In this document: positions 22,617 to 35,902 of the stretch, one piece after another | Layout of the letters: every line of letters begins with the position of its first letter | Position numbering within the stretch: the first letter of the stretch is position 1 | NCBI GenBank assembly: GCA_026874595.1 | Contig: CM049319.1 | Span: forward strand, 60,210,917 to 60,274,916 | Origin: Sipunculus nudus | Lineage: Eukaryota > Annelida > Sipuncula > Golfingiida > Sipunculidae | Reading direction: 5' to 3' | DNA: 64,000 nt | Translations under genes and position numbers: made by a program | The notes under the pieces: model-generated | Database searches by the model: none | The model's input: the letters and a program-made list of their open reading frames with translations, nothing else | Told to the model about the DNA's origin: nothing

Positions 22617-23760
22617 AAAACTAGAATACGGGTAGTCTACAAGCGACTACGCGTATCCACCGAAATCAGAGTGGGACGGGTAAAGTGAGGCATGGATTGA
22701 GTGGCAAGGGGAAATAGAATGAGGTGTGTTGCACATTAGCATGGATGTCTGCAGCCGAAATGTGTATGCAGGTTGTGTCAGCTACCACAAAATCCAGAAA
22801 GCTGTCCAAGTTGTATACATATGCAAAAAGTCAAACCATAACATATATATGAGTGATATACTACAGCAGACAAACAGAGCGACGCTGTGCAAAAATGGTT
22901 GCAGGTGGCACAACCAGTTATGCGTATGATAAAGAGCTATGTGAGATCTATACACATGCACAATTTTTACCCAATCGGTCAAACGGTTCACAAGATATGA
23001 GCTTGAATGTCTGAAGTGTAAATATGAATGTAGGTGGCGCCACCTGTCATAAAATCAAGTAACTATCCAAGATGTAGAAACCTGCAAAATTTTAGGCAGA
23101 TAAGTCAAACGACTGCTGAGATATGAGTGATTTTATCCCACAGAGAAAAACAGACGGAGGCTGTTCAAAAATGGCTGCAGGTGGTGCCACCAGTTTTGCC
23201 TATTATAAGGAGCTTTGTGGGATCTATACACATGCAAAATTTTGGCCCAATTGGTCAAACTGTTCCGAGATATAAGCTTGGATGTCTGCAGCGTACATGT
23301 GAATGTAGGTGGCGCCACCTGTCATAAAATAAAGAAAGCTGTCCAGGATGTATACACATGCAAAATTTCAGGTTAATATGTCCAACCAATGCAGAGATAT
23401 GAGTGATTTTATCCCAAGGCAGATGAACAGATGGACGCTGTGGAAACATGTTGCAGGTGGCGCCACTTTTTTTATGTATGTTATAAAGCTATCCAAGGGC
23501 TACATTTGTGCAAAATTTTTTTTCCTGATCAGTCAAATGGTTCCAGAGATATGTGGGTAAATGTGTAAAAACAGACGCACATATGGACGCACTGGAGAGA
23601 GGAAAGGTCAGAGGTCAATGCAAAATATTTTGGCAAGAGTTCACATGTGACCTGATAATCGAGTAAAGTTTCAGAAAGATCTGTCCAGTGGTCTCAGAGT
23701 TCTATTCCAGAAACAAACACCGCGGCGGTGGAACCCGGTCAAAAACATAGTATCCGCAAA
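22617..23760 (+). repeat. Long copy of the GGTGGCGCCACC element, internally repeated
   Basis: The head 'aaactagaata.gggtagtc' matches 5290. Internal modules repeat with a ~275-bp spacing: 'gatctatacacatgca' near 22945 and 23222, and GGTGGCGCCACC at 23033-23044 and 23308-23319, with a one-base variant at 23456-23467. It ends near a GCGGCGGTGG motif and 'tagtatccgc'. The short open frames across it are by-products of the repeats. Confidence 0.6.
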
Positions 23761-23772
23761 ACTTTGTTTTGG

Positions 23773-24337
23773 CAGATACAATTATCACAGATTGGTGAGA
23801 CAATTATCGACTATGTATGGACATAATGTAATGCTGCTGACCTGCAGTGTGTGTAAATAAGGTTGGTGACTAAGATAAGCGAGTAGGCCTCTTTAAGAAA
23901 ACTATCACAGAATGGTGAGGCAAGGATCAACTACTGACAAAATGTTATGCTGCTGACCTGCAGTGTGTGTAAATAAGGTTGCTGACTAAGATAAGCGAGT
24001 AGGCCTCTTTAAGAAAACTATCACAGAATGGTGAGGCAAGGATCAACTACTGACAAAATGTTATGCTGCTGACCTGCAGTGTGTGTAAATAAGGTTGCTG
24101 ACTAAGATAAGTGAGTAGGCCTCTTTAAGAAAATTTTCACAGAATGGTGAGGCAAGGATTAACTACTGACAAAATGTTATGCTGCTGACCTGCAGTGTGT
24201 GTAAATAAGGTTGCTGACTAAGATAAGTGAGTAGGCCTCTTTAAGAAAATTTTCACAGAATGGTGAGGCAAGTATAATCTACCAAGACATGTAATGCTGC
24301 TGACCTGCAGTGTCTGTAAATAAGGTTGCTGACCTAA
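23773..24337 (+). repeat. Tandem repeat, 116-bp unit, ~4.8 copies
   Basis: The word 'gacctgcagtgt' lies at 23839, 23955, 24071, 24187 and 24302, giving periods of 116, 116, 116 and 115. Units are ~95% alike in the centre and degenerate at both edges. No coding frame crosses it. It is a minisatellite of unknown role. Confidence 0.9.
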
Positions 24338-26007
24338 TTTCCTGAGTGAAAGGAGATCTTACAAAAGACGCCTGGCCACTAAATAAATCATGGAGGGCTT
24401 CTAGACCTGGCAGGTTTATAACATGTCCTCTCTTTGACAGGCCTCTTAAGACAGACAGTGAGACAGAAATGGAACCTTTCCAATGAAGCAGTCTGAAAGT
24501 CATATGATCAGTATTGTTACACCACAACATGCACACCTGTTTTCATTGTGTTTTTTGTACCAGTGCCAGGAAATATTATGTTATGACCACCGTTGGCTGG
24601 TTTATCTGTTTATTAGCAACTATGCTAAAAAAGGTTGTGAGTAGGAAGTTTTCACTGATATCATATAAATGGAATATTTTCAATATTTTGAATGGAGAGA
24701 ATTTTGTTCATTAGTATTAATGGGTTTTAAGCTTGAGGTTTCCAGTGTGATGTATGTATATTCTATTTAATGAACTATTAGTCGAAGTCTGTACATAACA
24801 GAACCACAGAGTTTGAGTGGAACATAGTATAATTTAAATTACCACCAAAGCAGAGACTAAACTATAAATACCACTGGGATGTAAGAATGGTCTTTAGCCA
24901 GAATGAACAATCTTCATAATTCATAGTAATTTAACCGAATACGCCCAATATAATGGCATGGCAGTACAGTTACGAGCCGGATTTACAATCATCATAAAAC
25001 AGGAATGGAAGCCAAACCCAGCATAATATGTCTAACTAAGTGGGTGACATGTCTTTCTATCTCATCCTGCATCCATTTTTAATCCCATCATGCCATCCCT
25101 TCCCTGGGCAACAACAGGTGTTATGACCCTCGAGGAAAACACGGATCATTTTTTCTGCTCAGCCTATAACTGCCACATTACATTAGAGACAGTACAGGAA
25201 CCTGCACCGCTGGCCCTGACTGATCCAGCCAGGCTATATCAGCCGGGCACCAGTCTCTTGAGCCCAGACAGCTAATTGAATGGCAGAAAATCTGCCATCA
25301 GTCCTCATGATCAATAGAAACAGAGAGGCCGTACATCCATGACTGATGGTCCTTTGACCTGCAGCAAGTTCGGAGGTGACAGTGGTCCTGTTGGTCTCAC
25401 CCGGTGTTAGGCCATGACCTTTACCATCGGCTGACCTAACACAAGGCAGATAGGCCATCTACCTCATAAAGATGCTAATACTGGGTCAACTGCCCTGAGC
25501 CAGGAGTAGAAATGAAATGTAATACAACATTCAGATGGTGTTTATGCCAGCCCAGTGTAATGACAATGATGTATGGCTGTTTCTTTCTGTCTCTGCCTTT
25601 GCCCTCGTGACTGCAAGACTCCCTAACAAGCACAATGAAGGAATGATCCCTTATAAGATGCGGTACAGATCTGAAACACACCACCCTTAACACTGGTGTG
25701 AAGGATTGTTCTACAAACTAGAAAATATACATTCTCAAGATTATAGGCAGTCCTGAATATGGAGTACCCCACTACCTGTGTTTTTATTCATTTATTGGCC
25801 CATATTCCCAGTTCATTGGTGCAAAAGTTCCCCAGTGTTTGCATGCACTTATTCAGCTCATATCCCTATTTTCAATTAGGCATATGTGACTACACATTTG
25901 TGAATATTTTTGGAGTTCCTTTCTGGCTCCGGATCATGAGCCTGACTTACATCAAAATCTAATTGATTCTTCACTGGCAGATTCCCAGAGGAGCCTTGAA
26001 AATTTAT

Positions 26008-26096
26008 TGGGATTCCATTCATGATTGTGTCAGTTATGTTGTGAACAAATTTCATGGGATTCCATTCATGATTGTGTCAGTTATGTTGTGAACAAA
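26008..26096 (+). repeat. 47-bp tandem duplication
   Basis: Two near-perfect units, 'tgggattccattcatgattg' through 'gtgaacaaa', start at 26008 and 26055 and are followed by a CA run. A diverged relative of the unit plus CA run lies at about 46050-46095. Confidence 0.85.
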
Positions 26097-27349
26097 CACA
26101 CACACAGACCAGAATGATTCCGCACCCTCATGGCATCTAGAGGGCACACAGTAGAGAGCAAACCTCTGCCAAGGCAAAAACTTGACAGAAAATATGAAGC
26201 TTTTATAGGCCTCTTTATCCAAAATTAAATGGATTCTTCCTTGGCCCAGCATCTTATTTAAGCTAACCATCAGAGGTTCATGGAGAAGTTTGGTCACCAG
26301 GTGGCGTTCATGCAAATTTGTTTTTCACCACTGATTGCACCTGGTGCAATTTTTATACCACTTGTGTACATGATTACAGGCACAGTTTCAAAAACAAAAT
26401 ATTGACAGATATTGTAATATATTAAGAATAATACACAATATTTCATATATTTTTAATATATCTGGTATGTGATTAGTCCCTTTAAATTTCAAGAACTGCT
26501 CTACACTGCAATGCTTCAAATGCTCTTAACACATTGCTCTGAAATGTTATATATACACAATGGCCTACATAAAAGCAAAAAAGAAAATAAAGCTCTTAAC
26601 TAGAAGTGATAAATGACCATACTGATATTACCAGTTATAGATATGTTTTTCAAAATGATGATTAAAACAAACCAAAATCCTTAATGATTATCACTGAAAT
26701 GTCTGTGAATAATTAATCAAGCAAGAAGGATATCAGTCTCGCACACAGTCAAATCATGTTAAGTATATATTTAGGGTTACCTCTGACAGATGGAATTTTT
26801 TAATCCTTTGGATCCCAGTGATGTAGACCAACAGGCACCTGATTTGACAGATTCTTTCATTATGATATTTATTTAAATTGCAAACTGCTCTTTTTCAACA
26901 GATTTAAATAACACAGCTCTCCTATATATCTCCATAATTACCATTATCAGTATTCATCATTGGTATAAACTGCTTTGGTAAATAAGTAATCAGCAAATGG
27001 ACCTTTCACAAGGACAGGATGCATACATACTGGTGAAGCTCAGCTGACCTTGTTATGTTGCTGTTACCGGGATACTGATCATTATGTATGTGTTTTTTAG
27101 AGAACTATCAATAAAAAAAACACACATTGTGTTTCTATGCCCAACAGATGAGTAGAAAACAAATACTTCTTCTGAGTGGTTTAATATCAGCCTGCCTGCA
27201 CAGTGCCTGCAGTTATAAAACAAACCTACAAACCTGACCGCCATTGTTTTAATGACTAAACCCTTATATCACAGTATTTATTACAAAAGGAACATTTATG
27301 GCATATATAAACATATATAAATGTCATGGGAAAATTGTGAATTACCTAA

Positions 27350-27560
27350 AACCAGGAATCCTGAGAGGAACAAATTTTCTAATTTATCCTCGTTATATCA
27401 GAAATATTTTTATAAGAACTCCTCTTTTCCTGGCAGACAGAGAATTCCAATATGTCTCTGTAAAATTCTTAGAATGGCAGACAAAGAATTCCTATTTGTC
27501 CCTGTTAAATTCTTAATATGGCAGACATATAATTCTAATTTATCCTGGGAAAATTCTACT
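27350..27560 (+). repeat. Degenerate ~44-bp minisatellite
   Basis: The word 'tggcagaca' occurs at 27431, 27475 and 27519, each followed by 'aattc' and 'ctg..aaattct'. A weaker unit lies upstream. The open frames over this area follow from the repeat. Confidence 0.65.
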
Positions 27561-28121
27561 TTTCTTCAATGTTATCTTCCTTTCACCCAATATCCAAGTG
27601 TTTGTACACAAATATGCATTTATACACCCCTATATTATTTCCTTTGTTTTATTACAACAAAATAATCAACAAAATAAACGAATGAAAAATTAAGTACCAC
27701 TTTTTTTATTTCTCTGGCATCAAAACTCATCCATTCTTCTGCCAAGAAGACTATCACTCTAAAACTGGGACTGTATTACAGCAGGATCCAAGAAGAATCT
27801 AATCCCTTTAAACTGACAAACAAACTATGACCTGCATTCTGTATGTGCTGCCCCTGTTGTGAACTTGCATATGTACACACAGACCACCTTTAAAGTCTAC
27901 ATGGGTAGGGTACACCTGAGCTAGTGACTCACCCATGTTACTAATCACTCATGTGCTTCAGGCACTAAACTTTAGGTCTGAAAGTCGAGGTTTAAACCCA
28001 ACACAAATATGAAATCAATGATGAAGTGAATAGAATTTGTGTCATCTTGGAATACCTTTATACTAGTTTAATTTTCAGGATTTATATGTGGTCCAAAAAA
28101 GCACGATATTGCTTTAATCTT

Positions 28122-28318
28122 AGTTAATACGTGTCCCCTTGACACCACTAACTCTCTGCAGATAGATTCTCACGTGGACGCTGTCCTCGGAGTACATTTG
28201 TGTTGCATCCCTGAGCCCTTCTCAAACAATGTCAAGTTTTTTTCCCACAGTTTCTCCAAAACCGCTCAGGGGGGTTGCCATTTTGCATACACACTTAAAA
28301 GTCTCATGTCGGAATAAT
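28122..28318. repeat. Dispersed repeat, copy B (partner at 851-1062)
   Basis: This is in the same orientation as 851-1062 and alignable for about 200 bp with substitutions. The CCCTAA units of copy A are not present here. Confidence 0.5.
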
Positions 28319-28979
28319 GGTTTTACCTCTAAGGGCCATCAGTACAATATGAAAATATTTGTGAAGAAAACACAGATATATATTATTTAATGTGCAACAA
28401 CATGAAATTTGAATGAACTCAGATTATATTTAGCCAAGGTATTATTGTGAACCTATGTATGAAGGATTTACTAGTTGAAGGTTTGCAAGATTGACAGACA
28501 CCAACAAACATTCCAAGAGCAAACTAATAGAAACTATTGCTATAATGGGAGAGCATTTTTACCAAATTTGAATGAAACTGAATATTTTTGAGAAAATTAA
28601 TCCGATATGAAATTAAACATGAGGATTAATATTCAAAACCACTGGCCAGAAAATGAGAAATTTTCTAATAAAGTTAAGGAAATCAACAATTCATTCAGAT
28701 GTTTTAATGAAGCATACTGAGCACTCCCTGCCATGTATAAAGAAAACTGAGGGTTAAAAGGGACCTGTTCTTATATCTAACACCTGTTAACTAAAGATTT
28801 TTAATGAATATATGCCAGAAAACACAAATCCCATCATACACAGGCTGATCATTTCAAGTATATCCATTTGTTTATAAATGTGGACAGGGGAGGTCAAAAT
28901 AATGCAAATATATGCAAAGAGGACATCTGGTGGAAATTTTGACAAAACAGTTTTACAAATAGCCTTTTTTGACAAATTA

Positions 28980-29348
28980 GGGTGCTTTTCCATGTACGCG
29001 TTTTGCAAGCGTTTGCCGCGCGGCGAAAATCCAACCAGTTAAAAAGTCATGTGCTATTTCCATGAATGCGATTGTCACGCGGCAAACGCACGCCTCAGTT
29101 TTGGAATCCAGCAGTGCTGGATTTCTGCGTTTGCCGCGCGGCAAACGTAGGGGAATTCCGCTTAAATGATGTCACATGTGGGGTTTCTCCTTATTCGTAT
29201 GTTTTAGTCCGTTCATATGTGACAGGGAGGTATGTTTTTGCCGCGCGGCAGCCGCGTCGCAAACACTCACATGGAAAAGGACTGGCCGCGCGGCAAACGC
29301 ATGCGTTTGACGTGCGGCAGTCTCTGCCGCGCACATGGAAAAGCACCC
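28980..29348. mobile_element. CpG-rich MITE with TTA duplication (PIF/Harbinger-like)
   Basis: This 369-bp element has inverted termini GGGTGCTTTTCCATGT (16 bp). It is flanked by TTA at 28977-28979 and 29349-29351. The interior is strikingly rich in GCCGCGCGGC-type palindromes, including a 16-bp perfect one (TTTGCCGCGCGGCAAA) within about 29120-29150. That is far above the local CpG level. No transposase is encoded. The open frames on both strands come from its GC-rich repeats. Confidence 0.75.
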
Positions 29349-29351
29349 TTA

Positions 29352-32261
29352 CCGCCTTCAGTAACATGGTTTGTCTGTTTGTCAACATGGATGCATCTGT
29401 AATTACAGCTTGTAGACAAACAATATTAATTTTATACATTCATCAGAGGTATTAAAAGAACATTTCTTAGCAGAAAGTACCTACAGTTTATTAATTAATA
29501 TGTACAGCAAGAAATTAGGTGAATTCTATGTGAGAGATAAGGCAGATTTATAAATATCTGGCTTTAATAACATATCTTTCTTGTCTTATCCATATTCTTG
29601 AAAATTCCTATCCCTGAGGACAGAAAAATATGTCACCTCCATTTCTACATACTAAATTCATAGACAGTATATGAGCTAATATAATTAGCAATACATCCAT
29701 TGTGCACTGGATTTTTGAATAGAGTTGAAGAGAGTCTATCACATCGCCAGCAGCAATAATGCTTGTTCCTGTGTAACTATGGTAACAACATAAGACTGTC
29801 AGTATAATATAGAATATACAATGAGTCGTAGCGATGAAATTATTCATACATTCATGGTGTCTCCTTTGACTGTAGTGAAGATCATTTGCATATGAAGCCA
29901 TTTGAGTAACCACTACTAATGTGTTGGAAAATATGTTGCCATGGATACAAATCTTGACAATAATTCTAGAAGTACCTGCCAAGTTTGCCAAGTAACATCA
30001 AGCTTTCACTTGCCCTACATGAATTTTTACTTGTTCACGTGATGGCTGCCACAAACACAAAAGTGTTCCACATAAACATGTTTGGTTGTTCATAATATTT
30101 CCCTTTAGTACCTGCAAAGATAACCAAACAAATAATTGATGATAGTGTTAACTGTAATTACAATATGATTTCATTTCTCCAAGTAAGATAACGGCTAACC
30201 AGAGATTCACTAATCAAATTCAGGCCTCTGGGTAAAAAGGTTTATGTTGCCCACTTGGGCAAGTAGGAGCCCACATCTGGTTGCCCTACCACCATTTTCT
30301 GGAATTGGGAGTGGCATCAGTGATTAGAAGGTTATTGGTTGAAAGGACTATGAAACATTACAGAACCAGGTATACATGGAGCTCAGTTAAGGCCTCCTGA
30401 GTATCCATTGTATGATGGATAGTTCCACCTTATGGTAGAAGAAGCCGATTCCGGTTTCTTTACAGTACAGTTCCTAAAATAATATTTACACTTTCCCAAG
30501 CTCTTTATGATCAGCTTGAGTCAGGCTGACCAAGAATCAATTTGAGATAATAGTTGTGTATGTTCAGGGTCCACACCCCCAGCTCTAAGTAAACATACAT
30601 GTATAGAACTGTACTAGGGCTGTACTTGCTAGGGTATTTGACCTTAAGTTAACTTACATGGTCATCAGATAAGACCACAGCAGTATTAACATACAGTGGT
30701 CAATTTACCTCAACAAAATACCAAGCTAACACTACTGGTCATGGTATTTGTGGTATTAAGGAATGAGTGATGACCCAAGCATGTGTACAAAACATGAGGA
30801 AGAGATATTACTTACTATATGTGCATCTCTTTAGTGACATACACAATCTCAATAAGAAATACATGAGGCACAACTATATATACTCATATAGTGCACAGTT
30901 TTGTCTATTTCTTGATAAAAACACAACCACAAATAGGGATTCAAGTGACTGTGAGAACAGTAACTCTGAACTATGTATATAGGTACAGGTTTAGGTACCT
31001 GGCTCCAACTGTGTACAATACTGTATAAAATTCCATTTCACCACCTCTAAATCCACTTTCTACTAATTTACATGTATTTTAGAATCTGGACCCCATGCTA
31101 ACTGATTATATACTAATTCTCTATCAAATACCATTAAACTATTTCGTCACCATATTAAACATTTGCAAATTGTTCAGTAGTTAATCCTGCTATCAAATTC
31201 ATAAATACAGTGAAACCTCGTTGTGTCAAAGTCGAAGGGACCCTCAGAAAACTACGACATTCACTGTATGTAGAATATGTAGTCACATCAGTGCACTGTG
31301 AAAGCATGTTAAAAGCTATGTTTGGAAAACTGTTTATAAAATATGTTTATATAAGCAATTCAAAGAATTTAAATAAAAATATGATTTCAGCTGCACACAG
31401 TAACTTTAGATAACTGTTCTCCACTTTATTTAAAATATTCTAAGAATGTACAAAGAGAATGTATTAAATACCCTACCAAATATCCTGAACACATATTTTT
31501 GGTGCCATGTAAATCAAAATGGACCAACACTGTAAACAGTTCTCGGAATAAAATGCATTCAAACAGGCTTGCAGTAAGAAAACAGCTTGATACAGACCTG
31601 AGTATTAAAGGGATGAAAGTTTCCTTAATGAACATTTTTTTAGTAATTCCCACAGAGACATACAGCACTGGAATGTGTCCTGCTGACTGACTATGCTAAT
31701 GTGCTGGAATCTGAAGAATCTAACAAACCAGTACCGAGCAACATCTCTCAGCTGTTACTAGCACCAATCAGCCCTTTCCTCAGAACTGTTATCTGGACAG
31801 TAAACAGCTCATACCCTGAGCTGCTAGTATAAACACTGATCTTGACTGATAAACACACTAATGCCATACTAATGCATAAGTCACATACTGTTGATTCCCA
31901 AATCTCCAAGTAATGACTCAAGGTGGATGTATTTTCATGAACTAGGCTAAAATTTAGAATTATTATCATGACCAGGGATGTATCAACACATCAAATAATT
32001 AATGCACTGAATTACATGTGCAAGCTCCTGAGTAATTATAATTGATTGCTAACCTTTGAATCAATTCATTTTTTTTTCTGCATGTGTCATCCTGGAAGCC
32101 CTTCATGAGTGTTCAGTAAAATTTGGAGGAGCATGGTGCTATGTTGTATCTATTTATCATGTGTGTGCCATAGATCTCGCCAGGAGAACATTCCACTAAC
32201 ATAGAAAAGTTGTGATGAAGAAAAAACAGAAGGAGAGCTTCATTGTTCCTTTTCTTGCTAA
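29352..32261. other. Intergenic, no gene seen
   Basis: The DNA is AT-rich and contains the repeat copy at 30215-30310. A short inverted pair, TACAGTGAA / TTCACTGTA (about 31207-31267), may be the collapsed ends of a pogo/Tigger-like element. Open frames are under 130 codons without recognisable domains. Confidence 0.55.
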
Positions 32262-32849
32262 AATTGACCTATCCATGAACTCTATGTGATCTTAATTGCA
32301 TATTCATTGAATTAATAAGCATAAGCATGGGACTTAGGAGCAACCAATCAGGTGACCTTTAACATTGTAAAGCGTCAATCATCTGACAAAAATAAAATTT
32401 CGCATAATTTGACAGAGCTCTGTCAAACAGAACATGTGTAGTCTGTAAATACTATCAGTACCCATGTGGGCATGTTTTCCGGGATATTTTATTATACAAA
32501 TGAAAAAATTAAAAAAAAGTTTCTAGGCTATAGGTTGCGGGAGCCATTCCTACGACTACCGAGTGAATAATAATGTCTTACCTGGCACATAATTCGTATT
32601 GGACAAATAATGCAACATATATGGCAATACAGTTCATATATGACTGCGATATAGTAAAGGTGATACCAGTTGATGACGTCAGTCAATACGACGTCATGCT
32701 CCATTGCCCTTTGTGACGTCATTATTATGTTATAATCAGCTCTCGCTACCATGGGCATGGAAGTCCATAAGTGTAGGAGCGTTTTGGGGGCTCATTATAA
32801 TAATAAGTTAAAATGGAGGAGCATTTGGGCTGTGGTGGATAGGTCAATT
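32262..32849. mobile_element. TIR element with CRE motifs, copy 1
   Basis: This 588-bp element has inverted ends AATTGACCTATCCA. It holds a 20-bp perfect palindrome at 32408-32427 (centre GAGCTC). It has full CRE motifs TGACGTCA at 32674-32681 and 32714-32721, with a GACGTCAT half site between them. It aligns with 33893-34463 along its whole length. If AATT is the target duplication the superfamily is unclear. No protein is encoded. Confidence 0.7.
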
Positions 32850-33199
32850 GACTGATACAGGCCTGCCAAAGGTAAACCACAAAAAAAAAGAGTAGACTTA
32901 TTTGAAATAAAAGAGTTAAAAAAAGGTTAAATGAGCGTAAATTCTCCCTTTTTTATAACAGACTGGATAAATATGTGCTTTGCATACCACAATTTGTGGA
33001 TATATATATTGTTCTCCAAACCAGAAACATACAAGATGCACATCTCCTTTCATTCAAGATAAGGGCATTTTCTACATGTTGTGACACATGCTGGACATTT
33101 GCATACCAAAAATTGTGAAATGTCCAGTTCTTGTTCTGACTGGACAGTTACAGCAGGAAAGAAATAGTATACATCGGAATTCTTTCACTGAAATAAAAA

Positions 33200-33302
33200 G
33201 GAAAAACAAGTGTTGCTGAAAAAAAGAGCAAAAAAAATAAAAAGAGTAATTTGTGTCATTTTCAGGAAATCCTCCAAAAAAGAGAGTGATTCAGCAGGCC
33301 TG
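33200..33302 (+). repeat. Dispersed repeat (partner at 63665-63772)
   Basis: Both copies share 'gctgaaaaaaa', 'tcatttt.aggaaa', 'aaaaaag.gtgatt.gcaggc'-like blocks over ~100 bp. It is non-coding and of unknown class. Confidence 0.4.
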
Positions 33303-33892
33303 TATTAACCATTGTAAAGTCTCAGGACTCGTTGTGACCACTTAATGGCTAAAAATTAAATTACAAGAAAGTTGGGTGTTCATCTGATAGAATGAACAAA
33401 TGCACAAAGTTAACACAAGCTCTTTCATATATTCTTTGTTTAGAATTATATGAGCAGGTCCTTAAAAAATTTATATCCAAACAATTTATAAAATTAAATA
33501 TATATTTCAATTACTATAATTAGCCAATTAGATTTCCTGTAAATAATTTCTTACCAATCACAGCTCACCTTGCATGGCCCTGAGACTAGTGAGAGACCTC
33601 ATTATTTATTTCAGCCATAATTTCCATTTGATGATCAGGTATTGTTTATGTATAGGTAAAGGGACATCTGATGAAACTGGTAAAAGATTTAATTCTGTAA
33701 CATTATTTATCAGTGCTTTAATATGATGTCTGAGCCTTGGCCTGTATAATGACCGTTTTTAGACTAATATTCACATACACCAATCCATGTACCATTAAAG
33801 TACATTGTGCAATATGTATTAACTAAAATCTAACATTGCTCACAGGAATATCTGTAAAGCTTCAATTCATCAAATGCACAGGTGGGGGTCAG

Positions 33893-34463
33893 AATTGACC
33901 TATCCATGAACTCTATGCGACCTTAATCGCATATTCATTCAATGAATAAACACAAGCATGGGCCTTAGGAGCAACCAGTCAGTGGACCTTAAACATTGTA
34001 AAGCGTTAATCATCTGACAAAAAAAAAATTTTGCATAATTTGACAGAGCTCTGTCAAACAGAACATGTGTAGTCTGTAAATACTACCAGTACCAATCTCG
34101 TATTTTCCGGGATATTTTATTATTCCAAGGAGACAGTATAAATAGTTTCTAGGCTATAGGTTGCGGGAGCCATTCCTCCAACTACCGAGTGAATAATAAT
34201 GTCTTAGCTGGCACATAATTTGTATGGGACAAATAATGCAATATATATTGCAACACAGTTCATATATGACTGCGATATAGTAACAATGGTCAGGTGATAC
34301 CAGTTGATGACGTCAATCAATACGACGTCATGCTCCATCGCCCTTTGTGACGTCATTATTATGTTATAATCATCTCTCGCTACCATACGTGTAGGAGCGT
34401 TTTGGGGGCGCATTATAATAAGTTAAAAGGGCAGACATTTGGGCTGTGGTGGATAGGTCAATT
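33893..34463. mobile_element. TIR element with CRE motifs, copy 2
   Basis: This 571-bp copy is in the same orientation as 32262-32849, with the same termini, 20-bp palindrome (34039-34058) and clustered TGACGTCA-type motifs. Differences are scattered substitutions and short indels, so the copies are separate insertions or an old duplication. Confidence 0.7.
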
Positions 34464-35902
34464 GCATCCTGAAGCCATCAAAGTAATAAATCTGTCTTAC
34501 CCCTACCAGACCCATAAACTGTGTATCTGAACTCATGGACAATTCATATAACAATCCCTATAAGCTCTGTCAGTATTACAATATTATCACAAAGCTGCCC
34601 TTGGCAGACCCAGTGAAGCATGGAATGTAGAGGGGGCTTTTTGTTCCCCAAGGCTCAGAGGACCTAACCTTTAGTCATTATATCCTATTTCGTGGCCCCT
34701 TTCCTTTAAATGCTGTTATGTCTCTGTTTGCTTAGAATATGGCATGTAGTGGATGGTTTTTCAGCCAAAACTGTACCAGGTTTCAATCATTACTGTGAGC
34801 TGGTATCTGTATTACATACATGAGAATATCATACAAATATCAGCTTTGTATTCATGTATTCTTGAAAAATGAACCAAACCCATGTCAAACAAACATGCTG
34901 GTGCAACTTGTATAACTTTTTTATGGTAATACATCAAAGTTCAATATTGTTACCTCCACCAAGGGGGCAGGGGTTATGTTTTTAGGGTGTTGGTTTGTTT
35001 GTCTGTTTTTTTTTTAAAGGAAAATTGCTGCATTTATTAAAATGCCATTGGGGGGTAATGAGCTGTCTTGGTGGAGGTCTCTGCTCTCTGAGTGCAAATT
35101 TCTAGTTTAGATTGGTATTTTTAAATGGAGCATAATCCATGCCATGCTAGATTATCTGTAAATCAAATAAAATGTTGTTCTCTACATTGTGTCCAACCTT
35201 CCTATTAGTTCCTTATATCTCTGATAGGACATGGCTTTTTTTCTCTAGATAATAATTCTCTGCATCTGCATATATAATTGTTTGTAACTGATTATAACAA
35301 AAGCAACAAATTTAATCAATTATGAAAGAAAATGAAAAATCATTGATTTAGTCAACTGATATGCAAAACTATAGTTGACAGGTGACTGGAGGTAGAATGT
35401 TCAAAATAATTACAATTGCAAATATTTATTTTAACTCAATTATGGCAGATATCAGGTTATGCTCAATATTTATGAAAGATTTTATTAAATTAATATTATT
35501 CTCTAAGTGCAGGAATCTGGGGAGACTTTAAAAAAACAATTCCTTGCAAAATGAATGAAAAAGTAAACAATGAATTTTAACCTGGCCATTAAGAAGTCAC
35601 CAATAGTGTATTATTTTACTGAGGGGATAAGATTACACTTCACTGGCCATATTGTATGATCATGACAATGAGACGTATCTGAACTCTGGCCGGGAATAAG
35701 CAATTGTGTTTGCCTCCACCCTGCCTGGTCAAATATTGGTGTGGCCGTCCGTTGACCTTCCCAGCCTTTCTGGAGATCCATATTCATGATCTTGAGCCAG
35801 ATCTCAGTTAACACAGAGTCTACCGGAAGCACATGTACGACTATAGCAGTGAATTATTCCCCATAACCAACAACTGTTTCACTGTGGAATGGGGCTTGCA
35901 CC
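34464..35902. other. Intergenic, no gene seen
   Basis: This is AT-rich DNA with short open frames only. It ends at the target duplication CTTGCACC (35895-35902). Confidence 0.6.

Larger units (their letters stand above)
24338..28979. other. Intergenic, no gene seen
   Basis: The DNA is mostly AT-rich. It holds two short tandem duplications (26008-26096, 27350-27560) and copy B of a dispersed repeat (28122-28318). Open frames are short and unassigned. Confidence 0.55.
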
